NCBI RefSeq assembly: GCF_037572775.1
Contig: NZ_JBBHKA010000001.1
Location: 2,170,001 to 2,234,000, forward strand
Source: Ramlibacter sp. PS4R-6
GTDB taxonomy: Bacteria; Pseudomonadota; Gammaproteobacteria; Burkholderiales; Burkholderiaceae_C
Length of the DNA stretch: 64,000 bases
Reading direction: 5' to 3'
The position numbers and the translations under genes were made by a program. Positions 16,240 to 26,756 of this stretch are shown piece by piece. The notes below the pieces were generated by a model. That model made no database searches. It worked only from the letters and a program-made list of their open reading frames with translations, and was not told the origin of the DNA. Within the stretch, counting starts at the first letter, position 1, and every line of letters begins with the position of its first letter.

Positions 16240-17091
16240 TCAGTCCGAGGAGATGAATCGCCGCAGGACGGCGAAGGCGGCTTCGGGATCGTCGCGCCAC
16301 GCGCCGTGGCCCACGTTCGGGAAGCGCGCGAACTGCACCAGCTGCTTCGGCAAGGCGGCGACAATCTCCTCGGCATCCGTGATGTCGCAGATCGGGTCTT
16401 CCTCGCCCGCCATCACGAGCACCGGGCATTGCGCGCGTGCCAGGCCCGGCGCGAGGTCCATGGTGCGGATTTCGTTCGCGGCGAAGTCCAGCAGGATGTC
16501 CTTGTTCATCGTCACGCGGTCGCCGCCCATCGCGTCACGGGCCGGTTGCGTGTTGTACAGGTGGCGGCACGTGTCCCAGTACACCTGGAAGGTCTCGGCG
16601 CTGGGGTTCGACCAGTAGGCCTCGGTCGCCTGTCGCGCCTTCTCGCCGCCCTTGCGCCCGAACGCATCGAGCTTGCGCTGCAGCACCCAGCGCGGCGACG
16701 TGCTGGAGATCACGACCTTGCCCGGATGGCCCGGGTGCCGCGCGATGTACTTCTGCGCCACCATCCCGCCGAAGGACTGGCCCAGCACGATGGGTTTTTC
16801 GATGCCGAGCGCGTCGCACAGGCGCACGATGTCATCGGCCCAGGTGTCCAGCGTCCACTCCTCGCGCGGCCTGCGGTCGCTGCGCCCATGGCCGCGGTGG
16901 TCGTAGTAGACGATTTGCGCCACGTCGGCCAACTGCGAGAACGCCGGCTTGAAACTGGTGTGGTCGAAGCCGGGCCCGCCGTGCATGCAGATGAGCGTGG
17001 GCTTCTCGCGCATGGCAGCGCCGTCGGGCACAAGGCCCGGGCCTTCCACGTCCACGTAAAGGCGTACGCCGCCACCGATGTCGATCCGCAT
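16240..17091 (-). CDS. Alpha/beta hydrolase, proline iminopeptidase-like (S33)
   Basis: The 283-residue cytoplasmic hydrolase shows the oxyanion motif HGGPGFDHT near residue 43, nucleophile Ser in GQSFGGM near 109, acid in AGEEDPICD near 240, and His in NVGHGAW near 266. HGGPG is typical of proline iminopeptidase and related S33 enzymes. The true substrate cannot be told. The ATG at 17091 starts a normal length product. It is separated from the upstream small gene by a strong palindromic terminator. Confidence 0.88.
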   Translation of the reverse strand: MRIDIGGGVRLYVDVEGPGLVPDGAAMREKPTLICMHGGPGFDHTSFKPAFSQLADVAQIVYYDHRGHGRSDRRPREEWTLDTWADDIVRLCDALGIEKPIVLGQSFGGMVAQKYIARHPGHPGKVVISSTSPRWVLQRKLDAFGRKGGEKARQATEAYWSNPSAETFQVYWDTCRHLYNTQPARDAMGGDRVTMNKDILLDFAANEIRTMDLAPGLARAQCPVLVMAGEEDPICDITDAEEIVAALPKQLVQFARFPNVGHGAWRDDPEAAFAVLRRFISSD

Positions 17092-17117
17092 GGGGCCGCA
17101 GTGTAGGCAGGAAAACC

Positions 17118-17141
17118 AAAGGCCGCCCGCGGGCGGCCTTT
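17118..17141 (-). terminator. Palindromic terminator after the 58-residue secreted peptide gene
   Basis: A perfect 24-nt palindrome (arms AAAGGCCGCCCG and its complement) lies 18 nt after the stop at 17159. It ends in short T/A runs on both strands, so it may act in both directions. Confidence 0.7.
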
Positions 17142-17158
17142 GCGGGTGAGGGGAGCGG

Positions 17159-17335
17159 TCAGCGCTGCGGCGCGGGCTGCGATTGCTCCGTCTTGGCGGG
17201 CTGCTGCGCGTTCGCGGCGCGCGCGCCCGCCGGCAGCGTGAGGCCATAGGAAGCCGCCGTGACCGCCAGGATCACGGGCAGGCGCTGCAGGATCGAGGCC
17301 GTCCTGTTCTCGTTTGATTTCTGGGTTCTTTGCAT
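17159..17335 (-). CDS. Small secreted peptide (58 aa)
   Basis: The ATG at 17335 is preceded by a good ribosome site (GGAG, 7 nt upstream). It opens a 58-codon frame with a hydrophilic start, a hydrophobic segment (about 20-36, LPVILAVTAASYGLTLP), a probable signal peptidase site near AANA, and a short Gln/Pro/Ala-rich tail ending QSQPAPQR. After cleavage only about 15 residues would remain; if not cleaved it is a single-span membrane peptide. It is divergent from the SDR gene and followed by a terminator, so it looks like an independent unit. No family recognised. Confidence 0.6.
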   Translation of the reverse strand: MQRTQKSNENRTASILQRLPVILAVTAASYGLTLPAGARAANAQQPAKTEQSQPAPQR

Positions 17336-17431
17336 TCGGTACTCCGGGCCCGGAATATTGCCCCTTCACATGGCACAGCCGTGACAGCCCCTCGCGTGAC
17401 GCCGCGTCGGAAGAGTCCGACACTTGCGGCC

Positions 17432-18169
17432 ATGAACACGCAAACCAGCAAGGGCGTCGCACTCGTCGTGGGTGCGGGCGATTCCACAGGCGGCGCGATC
17501 GCGCGCCGCTTCGCGCAGGGCGGCTGCACGGCCGTCGTCACGCGGCGCGACGGCGAGAAGCTGCAGCCGCTCGTCGACGCGATCCGCGCCGCGGGCGGGC
17601 AGGCGCACGGCATTGCATCGGATGCCCGCCGCGAGGAGGACGTCATCGCGCTCGTCGAGCAGGTCGAGCGCGACATCGGCCCCATCGAGGCTTTCGTCTT
17701 CAACATCGGCGCGAACGTGCGCACCAGCATCCTCGAGGAAACGGCGCGCCGTTACCAGAAGATCTGGGAGATGGCGTGCTTCGCCGGCTTCCTGAACGCC
17801 CGCGAAGTCGCCAAGCGGATGGTCAACCGCGAGCGCGGCACGATCATCTTCACCGGCGCGACGGCGTCGCTGCGCGGCTCGGCGAACTTCGCCGCGTTCG
17901 CCGGCGCCAAGGCGGCGCTGCGGGCGCTTGCGCAAAGCATGGCGCGCGAGCTGGGCCCGCGGAACATCCACGTGGCGCACGTCGTGGTCGACGGCGCGAT
18001 CGACACGGAGTTCATCCGCACCCAGTTCCCGGAGCGCTACGCGCTCAAGGACCAGGAGGGCATCCTCAGCCCCGAGCACATCGCCGAGAACTACTGGTGG
18101 CTGCACCAGCAGCCGCGCGATGCGTGGACCTTCGAGCTGGACCTGCGGCCCTACATGGAGAAGTGGTAG
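17432..18169 (+). CDS. SDR-family protein with altered active site
   Basis: The 245-residue Rossmann protein has a cofactor loop VVGAGDSTGGAIARRF (about 11-26) and FNIGANV where most SDRs have NNAG. The region FTGATASLRGSANFAAFAG (about 137-155) is followed by AK, so Phe stands in the catalytic Tyr position of the Y-x3-K motif. The fold is certain, classical oxidoreductase activity is not. The ATG at 17432 was chosen as the usual N-terminus; longer upstream reading overlaps the divergent small gene. No operon partner: hslR converges 4 nt downstream. Confidence 0.87.
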   Translation: MNTQTSKGVALVVGAGDSTGGAIARRFAQGGCTAVVTRRDGEKLQPLVDAIRAAGGQAHGIASDARREEDVIALVEQVERDIGPIEAFVFNIGANVRTSILEETARRYQKIWEMACFAGFLNAREVAKRMVNRERGTIIFTGATASLRGSANFAAFAGAKAALRALAQSMARELGPRNIHVAHVVVDGAIDTEFIRTQFPERYALKDQEGILSPEHIAENYWWLHQQPRDAWTFELDLRPYMEKW

Positions 18170-18173
18170 CGGC

Positions 18174-18599
18174 TCAGGCCTTGTCGTCGTCGACGGACGC
18201 GCTCCAGCGGTCGCCCCAGCCGCGCTGCGCCTGGTCCAGCTCGCGCCGCCCGCGCTTGGTGGGTCGGCCGTGCTCGATGCTGTGGGCCGGCTCAGGTGCG
18301 TCGCGGCGCTGCTGCGCGGCGCGCTCGCGGGCCGCGATGCTCTCCGCCGTTTCCTCGTAGAGCAATTGCGCGACCGGCGCGGGCCCGCGCACTTCCGACA
18401 GGCCCTTCACGACGACCGTGCGCTGCACGTAGCCATGGCGCACGGCGACCACGTCGCCGGCCTTCACTTCCCGTGCGGGCTTCTGCACCTCCTGCCCGTT
18501 CACGCTGACGCGGCCGCGGCCGATCTCGTCCACGGCGAGCGTGCGCGTCTTGAAGAAGCGCGCCGCCCACAACCACCTGTCGATGCGCTGCCGATCCAT
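18174..18599 (-). CDS. hslR: S4-domain RNA-binding heat shock protein 15
   Basis: Hsp15 binds 50S subunits that carry a stalled nascent chain and helps recycle them. The 141-residue protein has an N-terminal S4 domain: RIDRWLWAARFFKTRTLA, GRGRVSVNG and AREVKAGD. A basic Arg/Lys-rich tail follows. Start set at MDRQRID (18599), the usual family N-terminus. It is divergent from the sigma-54 activator gene, with 71 nt between. Confidence 0.9.
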   Translation of the reverse strand: MDRQRIDRWLWAARFFKTRTLAVDEIGRGRVSVNGQEVQKPAREVKAGDVVAVRHGYVQRTVVVKGLSEVRGPAPVAQLLYEETAESIAARERAAQQRRDAPEPAHSIEHGRPTKRGRRELDQAQRGWGDRWSASVDDDKA

Positions 18600-18670
18600 C
18601 TCTGTGGGTATTGTCCCCCACCGCGGGCAAATCCGGATGGCTCGCGCCAAGGCCCGGCTACGATGGACGC

Positions 18671-20140
<1,470 letters not shown>

Positions 20141-20144
20141 AAAT

Positions 20145-20205
20145 CGGACAACTGTTCGGCTATCAGACAGTTAGACTTGCCTTATTTCCAGACACCACCG
20201 TGGTG
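20145..20205 (+). promoter_or_regulatory. Candidate upstream activator sites for the sigma-54 promoter
   Basis: Two inverted repeats lie 65-125 nt before the predicted start site, where sigma-54 enhancers usually sit. One is an imperfect 14-nt palindrome at 20145-20158 (CGGACAACTGTTCG). The other is a perfect one at 20193-20205 (CACCAC-C-GTGGTG). A related TCAGACAGTTAGAC lies between them. Binding by the neighbouring Fis-type regulator is inference. Confidence 0.45.
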
Positions 20206-20244
20206 CGCTGGAAAAAAGTCCAATGAAATCAAAAGGCTTCAGCT

Positions 20245-20260
20245 TGGCACGCCACGTGCA
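20245..20260 (+). promoter_or_regulatory. Sigma-54 (-24/-12) promoter
   Basis: TGGCACG, four bases, then GTGCA, with the invariant GG (20246-20247) and GC (20258-20259) exactly 10 nt apart, matches the sigma-54 consensus; only the first base of the -12 TTGC box differs. Transcription would start near 20271, about 35 nt before the solute-binding protein gene with its AGAGGAG ribosome site. Confidence 0.75.
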
Positions 20261-20305
20261 TGAGCCAGCCGGTTCCCGACGAAGTTCATTATTAGAGGAG
20301 ACACC

Positions 20306-21505
20306 ATGCAACGCCGTTCCTGGCTGGCGCTGGCTGCCATCGCCGCTTCCGCCTTCACCACCCCCTTCGCTTTCGGCCAGGCGAAGGACATCAAGATTGC
20401 CCACATCTACAGCCGCACCGGCCCGCTCGAGGCCTACGGCAAGCAGACCCAGACGGGCCTGCAGATGGGATTCGAGTACGCCACGGGCGGCACGATGCAG
20501 GTCAACGGCCGCAAGATCGTGCTGATCGAGAAGGACGACCAGGGCAAGCCCGACGTGGGCAAGTCGCTGCTGCAGGCGGCCTACGCCGACGACAAGGTGG
20601 ACCTCGCCATCGGCCCGACGTCTTCCGGCGTCGCGCTCGCGATGCTGCCGGTCGCCGAGGAATACAAGAAGGTGCTGCTGGTGGAGCCGGCCGTGGCCGA
20701 CTCGATCACCGGCGAGCGCTGGAACAAGTACATCTTCCGCACCGGCCGCTCGAGCTCGCAGGACGCGATCTCCAACGCGGTGGCCGTCGACCTGCCCAAC
20801 ACCAGCGTCGCGACGCTGGCGCAGGACTACGCCTTCGGCCGTGACGGCGTGAAGGCGTTCAAGGAAGCGCTCAAGAACTCCAAGATCATCCACGAGGAAT
20901 ACCTGCCGCAGACGACGACGGACTTCACCGCCGGCTTCCAGCGCATCGTCGACAACCTGAAGGACAAGCCGGGCCGCAAGGTGATCTTCGTGATCTGGGC
21001 CGGCGCGAACCCGCCGTTCGCCAAGCTTGCCGACCTGGACCTGAAGAAGCGCTACGGCATCGACGTGGCAACGGGCGGCAACATCCTGCCGGCCATGGTC
21101 CCGTACAACAACTTCCCGGGAATGGAAGGCGCGAGCTACTACTACTTCGGCTTCTCCAAGAACCAGCCGAACCTGTGGCTCGTGACCAACCACTACACGC
21201 GCTTCAAGTCGCCGCCGGACTTCTTCACCGCCGGCGGGTTCTCCGCCGCGATGGCCGTGGTCGCCGCGCTCAAGAAGACCGCCGGCGACACCAACACCGA
21301 CAAGCTCATCGGGGCGATGGAAGGCCTGACCTTCGAGACGCCCAAGGGCAACATGACCTTCCGCAAGGAAGACCACCAGGCCATGCAGTCGATGTACCAC
21401 TTCCGGGTTTCGCCCGGCGCGCGGCCCGGTGCGATGGCCGACCTGTCCCTCGTGAAGGAAATCAAGCCGACCGAGATGCAGGTGCCGATCAAGAACAAGC
21501 GCTAG
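20306..21505 (+). CDS. Branched-chain amino acid-type ABC solute-binding protein (first copy)
   Basis: The 399-residue periplasmic protein has a signal peptide (cleavage probably after AFGQ or nearby, residue about 24) and the Peripla_BP_6 fold (IKIAHIYSRTGPLEAYGKQT near 28). Despite the LivK-like fold, this family binds many small acids and aromatic compounds, so the ligand is open. It is the first gene after the sigma-54 promoter and feeds the LivHMGF transporter encoded from 23143, but a secreted depolymerase gene sits between them. That points to products of that enzyme as ligands, which is inference. Confidence 0.92.
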   Translation: MQRRSWLALAAIAASAFTTPFAFGQAKDIKIAHIYSRTGPLEAYGKQTQTGLQMGFEYATGGTMQVNGRKIVLIEKDDQGKPDVGKSLLQAAYADDKVDLAIGPTSSGVALAMLPVAEEYKKVLLVEPAVADSITGERWNKYIFRTGRSSSQDAISNAVAVDLPNTSVATLAQDYAFGRDGVKAFKEALKNSKIIHEEYLPQTTTDFTAGFQRIVDNLKDKPGRKVIFVIWAGANPPFAKLADLDLKKRYGIDVATGGNILPAMVPYNNFPGMEGASYYYFGFSKNQPNLWLVTNHYTRFKSPPDFFTAGGFSAAMAVVAALKKTAGDTNTDKLIGAMEGLTFETPKGNMTFRKEDHQAMQSMYHFRVSPGARPGAMADLSLVKEIKPTEMQVPIKNKR

Positions 21506-21519
21506 CCACCGCTTTCCAC

Positions 21520-21542
21520 GGGCGCGGCCGCGCCCCTTTTTG
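21520..21542 (+). terminator. Terminator or attenuator after the first solute-binding protein gene
   Basis: The GC stem GGGCGCGG/CCGCGCCC is followed by CTTTTTG, 15 nt after the stop. Placed inside an operon it probably lets part of the transcripts through, giving more solute-binding protein than transporter. A second hairpin (CCCCCG/CGGGGG) is at 21561-21578. Confidence 0.65.
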
Positions 21543-21618
21543 TTCCGTTGATTGAGAGAACCCCCGGGCACACGGGGGCGAGGGGCTGTTCGACCCTCAA
21601 CCACCAAGGAGACACTCA

Positions 21619-23118
21619 ATGACGTTCCAGAAAGCGCTTCGTGCCCTCGTGGGTGCGGCGGCCCTTGCCATCGCGTTCGCCGCCCAGGGGGCAGTCCCGC
21701 TTGCGAAGTACAACGTCGACAAGACGCAGACCACCGTGTCGGGCCTCTCGTCCGGCGGCTTCATGGCGAACCAGCTCGGCTACGCGCATTCGTCGCTGTT
21801 CAAGGGCGTGGCGGTCTTCGCCGGCGGCCCGTACATGTGCGCGGGCCACAACAACTACACGGCGTGCATGTACAACGCGTCGATCTCCAGCGCCATGCTG
21901 ACGACGATGCAGAACGACATCAACGCTTGGAGCGGCAACCAGATCGACGCCAAGTCGAACGTCGCCGGCCAGAAGGTCTACATGTTCGTCGGCACGAGCG
22001 ACTTCACCGTGGGGCCGAACCCCATGAACGCGGTGCAGACGCAGTACACGAACAACGGCGTGGCGGCGGCGAACCTGTCGTACGTGCAGCGCGCCAGCAC
22101 GGCCCACGTCTTCCCGACCGACTTCGACGCCACCGGCAACAACGCCTGCAATTCCAGCTCCTCCCCGTACATCAGCAACTGCGGCTACGACGGCGCGAAG
22201 GCGATGTTCGAGAAGTTCTACGGCACGCTGAATGCGCGCAACAACGCGCCGGCGGCGGGCAACTACATCCAGTTCGACCAGACGCCGTACATCGCCGGCA
22301 ACCCGGGCATGTCGCCCAACGGCTGGCTCTACGTGCCGGCCAATTGCGCGAGCGGCGCGCAGTGCAAGGTGCACGTGGCCCTGCACGGCTGCCAGCAGAA
22401 CTACGACACCATCGGCGACAAGTACGTCAAGAACACCGGCATCACTCGCTGGGCCGACACCAACAGCATCATCGTGCTGTTCCCGCAGACCAAGGTGGAC
22501 AGCACCAGCCGCCAGACGTCCGCCAGCGGCTCGCTCGGCAACCCGAACGGCTGCTGGGACTGGATCGGCTGGTACGGCACCAATTTCTCGCAGAAGGCCG
22601 GCACGCAGGTCGCCGCGATCAAGGCGATGGTCGACCAGGTCTCGTCCGGCACGGGCGGCGGGGGCGGCGGCGGCACGCTGCCGGCGCCCACGGGCGTGGC
22701 GACGAGCGGCGCGACCAACACCACGATGAACATCACGTGGGGCGCGGTCACCGGCGCCTCCGGCTACAACGTCTTCCGCAACGGCGGCAAGGTCAACGGC
22801 AGCCTGGTCGCGGGCACGAGCTTCACCGACAGCGGGCTGGCCGCGGGTACCACCTACTCCTGGTCCGTCGCCGCGGTCGACTCCGCCGGCACGCAGGGCG
22901 CGATGTCGTCGTCCGTGAACGGCACCACGACGGGCGCCACGCCCGTCTGCTACACGGCCAACAACTACAACCACACCGTCGCCGGCCGCGCGCACCAGAG
23001 CGGCGGCTACGCATACGCCAACGGGTCCAACCAGAACATGGGCCTGTGGAACGTCTACACCGTGACAACCCTGAAGCAGACCGGCACGAACTACTACGTG
23101 ATCGGCACCTGTCCCTGA
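21619..23118 (+). CDS. phaZ: Secreted poly(3-hydroxybutyrate) depolymerase-like esterase
   Basis: The 499-residue protein has a signal peptide (about 1-24). In its catalytic domain the lipase box GLSSGG (Ser44) comes early, an acidic FVGTSDFT near 132 lies in the middle, and an oxyanion-type LHGCQQ near 255 comes last. This order is that of type 2 extracellular PHB depolymerase domains. A Gly7 linker (about 347-353), a fibronectin type III domain (about 354-436) and a C-terminal region of about 60 residues follow. The latter carries GRAHQSGGYAYANGSNQNMG and resembles polymer-binding domains of such enzymes. It would cut an insoluble polyester outside the cell. It lies inside the transporter operon. 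Polymer identity is inferred from family. Confidence 0.88.
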   Translation: MTFQKALRALVGAAALAIAFAAQGAVPLAKYNVDKTQTTVSGLSSGGFMANQLGYAHSSLFKGVAVFAGGPYMCAGHNNYTACMYNASISSAMLTTMQNDINAWSGNQIDAKSNVAGQKVYMFVGTSDFTVGPNPMNAVQTQYTNNGVAAANLSYVQRASTAHVFPTDFDATGNNACNSSSSPYISNCGYDGAKAMFEKFYGTLNARNNAPAAGNYIQFDQTPYIAGNPGMSPNGWLYVPANCASGAQCKVHVALHGCQQNYDTIGDKYVKNTGITRWADTNSIIVLFPQTKVDSTSRQTSASGSLGNPNGCWDWIGWYGTNFSQKAGTQVAAIKAMVDQVSSGTGGGGGGGTLPAPTGVATSGATNTTMNITWGAVTGASGYNVFRNGGKVNGSLVAGTSFTDSGLAAGTTYSWSVAAVDSAGTQGAMSSSVNGTTTGATPVCYTANNYNHTVAGRAHQSGGYAYANGSNQNMGLWNVYTVTTLKQTGTNYYVIGTCP

Positions 23119-23142
23119 TCGTCCACTTTCTCCCATGAACCA

Positions 23143-23972
23143 ATGAGCCTGCTCGCGACCAAGGACCTGACCATCCGCTTCGGCGGCCACGTGGCGGTCA
23201 ACGGCGTCACCTGTGCCTTCCAGCCGGGAACGCTGACCGCCATCGTCGGCCCCAACGGGGCAGGGAAGACCACCTACTTCAACCTGATCTCCGGGCAGCT
23301 CAAGGCCACGGCCGGGCAGGTCACGCTCAACGGGCGCGACCTCTCCGGCCTTTCGGCCGCGCAGCGCACGCGCGCCGGCCTGGGCCGCGCGTTCCAGCTC
23401 ACCAACCTGTTCCCGCGCCTGACGGTGATGGAGAACGTGCGCCTCGCGGTGCAGGCAGCGCGCGAAGGCGACCACCGCCGCGGCTTCAACCTGTGGAGCA
23501 TCTGGAGCGACCACAAGGCGCTGCTGCAGCGTGCCGACGAAATCCTCGAGTCGGTCGCGATGAAGGACAAGGAGAACGAACTGGTGGCCAGCCTGCCGCA
23601 CGGCGACCAGCGCAAGCTGGAGGTCGCGCTGCTCATGGCGCTGGATGCGCAGGTGTTCATGTTCGACGAGCCCACCGCCGGCATGAACGCCGCCGAAGCG
23701 CCCGTGATCCTGAACCTGATCCGCAGGCTCAAGGAAGACGCCAGCAAGACCATCCTGCTCGTGGAACACAAGATGGACGTCGTGCGCGAGCTCGCCGATC
23801 GCATCATCGTGCTGCACAACGGCGCGCTGGTGGCGGACGGCGCGCCCGCCGAAGTCATCGCCTCGCCGATCGTGCAGGAGGCCTACCTGGGCGTCAGCGC
23901 CGAGAAGGCGGGCGAGGAGCGCGAGGTGCCGCTGGAGCGGCCCGAGCTGCGCGTGGTGAACGGGGGCGGCAA

Positions 23973-23976
<4 letters not shown>
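23143..23976 (+). CDS. livG: Liv-type ABC transporter ATPase (LivG-like)
   Basis: The 277-residue ATPase has Walker A GPNGAGKT (about 37-44), LGRAFQLTNLF (Q-loop region near 82), signature LPHGDQRKLE near 153 and Walker B VFMFDEPTAG near 172, as usual for LivG-type subunits of the HAAT uptake family. The C-terminus overlaps livF by 4 nt. It begins 24 nt after the depolymerase gene with no terminator between, so the two are co-transcribed. Confidence 0.93.
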
Positions 23977-24694
<718 letters not shown>

Positions 24695-24698
<4 letters not shown>

Positions 24699-25672
24699 AG
24701 AGCGATTTCGACTGGAAACCCGTCGCGCTGGTCCCGCTGCTGGCGCTCATCGTGCTGCCGTTCATCGGCTCGCCGTCCACCTGGCTCACGCTCACCGTGG
24801 CGGGCCTGGCGATGGGCATGATCGTGTTCATCATCGCCTCGGGCCTCACGCTGGTCTTCGGCCTGATGGACGTCCTGAACTTCGGGCATGGCGTGTTCAT
24901 CGCGCTCGGCGCCTTCGTGGCGACCAGCGTGCTGGGCTCGATGGGCGACTACACCGGCTCCGAAAGCCTGGTGCAGAACCTGCTGGCCGTGCTGCCGGCG
25001 ATGGTCATCGCGATGCTGGTCGCCGGCGCCATCGGCCTGGCTTTCGAGCGCTTCATCGTGCGCCCGGTGTACGGCAACCACCTCAAGCAGATCCTGATCA
25101 CGATGGGCGGGATGATCATCGGCGAGGAGCTGATCAAGGTCATCTGGGGCCCGCTGCAGATCCCGCTGCCGCTGCCCACGGCCATGCGCGGCTCCTACTT
25201 CGTCGGCGACGCCAACATCGAGAAGTACCGCATCGTCGCGGTGATCGTCGGCCTGGCGGTGTTCGGCATCCTGTGGTGGGTGCTGACGCGCACGAAGATC
25301 GGCCTCCTGATCCGCGCCGGCGTGCAGGACCGCGAGATGGTCGAGTCGCTCGGCTACCGCATCAAGGTGCTGTTCATCGGGGTGTTCGTGGTCGGCAGCG
25401 CACTCGCAGGCCTGGGGGGCGTGATGTGGGGCCTGTACCAGCAGAACGTCATCCCGCAGATGGGCGCCCAGGTCAACGTGCTGATCTTCATCGTGCTGAT
25501 CATCGGCGGGCTGGGCTCCACGACCGGTGCGCTGATCGGCGCGCTGCTGGTGGGCCTGATGGCCAACTACACCGGCTTCCTGGTGCCGAAGGCGGCCCTC
25601 TTTTCCAACATCGCGCTGATGATGGCCATCCTGCTGTGGCGGCCCCAGGGCGTTTACGCACTGTCGAAGTGA
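24695..25672 (+). CDS. livH: Liv-type ABC permease (LivH-like)
   Basis: This 325-residue inner-membrane protein has about eight hydrophobic helices. It shows family motifs MDVLNFGHGVFIALGAF near 59 and the EAA-like loop with GYRIKVLFIGVFVVGSALAG near 225. Together with the LivM-like protein it forms the channel. It overlaps livF by 4 nt. Confidence 0.93.
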
Positions 25673-25679
25673 GGCCGCG

Positions 25680-26726
25680 ATGCTGACCCGACTCCTCTCC
25701 AACGACTACCCGCGCAGCCGCGTGCTGGCCGTGCTCCTCGTCGCGCTCGTCGTCGCGCTGGCGCTGACGCCCTTCATTTTCCCGGGTGCGAAGGCGCTGA
25801 GCGTCGCCGCCAAGGTGCTGGTCTTCGTCGTGCTGGTCGCGAGCTTCGACCTGCTGCTGGGCTACACCGGCATCGTGAGCTTCGCACACACGATGTTCTT
25901 CGGCATCGGCGCGTATGGCATCGCGATCGCCGCCACGCGCATGGGCCCGGGCTGGGGCTCGATCCTCGTGGGCCTCGTGGCAGCGCTCGCGCTGTCGTTC
26001 GTGCTCGCCTTGCTGGTCGGCCTGTTCTCGCTGCGCGTCAAGGCGATCTTCTTCTCGATGATCACGCTGGCGGTGGCCGCGGCCTTCCAGACGCTGGCGT
26101 CGCAGCTGTCGGACCTCACGGGCGGCGAAGACGGCCTGACCTTCAAGATGCCCGAGCTGCTGTCGCCCAGCTTCCAGCTCACCGAGTCAATCGACGGCCG
26201 CATGATCACCTACTACCTGCTGTTCGTCGTGGCCGTGGTGCTGTTCCTGGCGATGCTGCGCATCGTCAACTCGCCGTTCGGCCGCGTGCTGCAGGCGATC
26301 CGCGAGAACGAGTTCCGCGCCGAGGCCATCGGCTACCGCGTGGTCTATTTCCGCACGATGTCGAGCATCCTGTCGGCGCTGTTCGCCACGCTGGCCGGCG
26401 CGATGCTGGCGATCTGGCTGCGCTACAACGGGCCGGACACCTCGCTGTCGTTCGAGATCATGCTCGACGTGCTGCTGATCGTCGTCATCGGCGGCATGGG
26501 GACGATCTACGGCGCCTTGCTGGGCGCCGGCATCTTCCTCGTCGCGCAAAGCTACCTGCAGGACCTGCTGAAGCTGGCTTCCGACGCCGCGTCCGGCGTG
26601 TCGTGGCTGGCCGCGCTGCTGTCGCCCGACCGGTGGCTGCTGTGGCTCGGCGTCCTGTTCGTGCTGTCCGTCTACTACTTCCCGACAGGCGTCGTCGGCC
26701 GCCTGCGTGCGGCGCGCCGCGCCTGA
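25680..26726 (+). CDS. livM: Liv-type ABC permease (LivM-like)
   Basis: The 348-residue polytopic protein has LLGYTGIVSFAHTMFFGIGA near residue 59 and AIRENEFRAEAIGYRV near 207, both characteristic of LivM. It follows livH by 7 nt. It completes the two-permease, two-ATPase importer; solute-binding proteins are encoded on both flanks. Confidence 0.93.
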   Translation: MLTRLLSNDYPRSRVLAVLLVALVVALALTPFIFPGAKALSVAAKVLVFVVLVASFDLLLGYTGIVSFAHTMFFGIGAYGIAIAATRMGPGWGSILVGLVAALALSFVLALLVGLFSLRVKAIFFSMITLAVAAAFQTLASQLSDLTGGEDGLTFKMPELLSPSFQLTESIDGRMITYYLLFVVAVVLFLAMLRIVNSPFGRVLQAIRENEFRAEAIGYRVVYFRTMSSILSALFATLAGAMLAIWLRYNGPDTSLSFEIMLDVLLIVVIGGMGTIYGALLGAGIFLVAQSYLQDLLKLASDAASGVSWLAALLSPDRWLLWLGVLFVLSVYYFPTGVVGRLRAARRA

Positions 26727-26756
26727 AACCATTCAATCCCAACCGGAGGAGACGAA

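Noticed and set aside
3840-17400. Genomic island integrated at tRNA-Ser
   Set aside because: No copy of the tRNA 3' end and no integrase were seen at the far side of the polyketide region. The tRNA has its own terminator and an intact 3' end.
21616-23817. 733-codon open frame antisense to the depolymerase and livG
   Set aside because: No recognisable domain; it spans two real genes and their gap.
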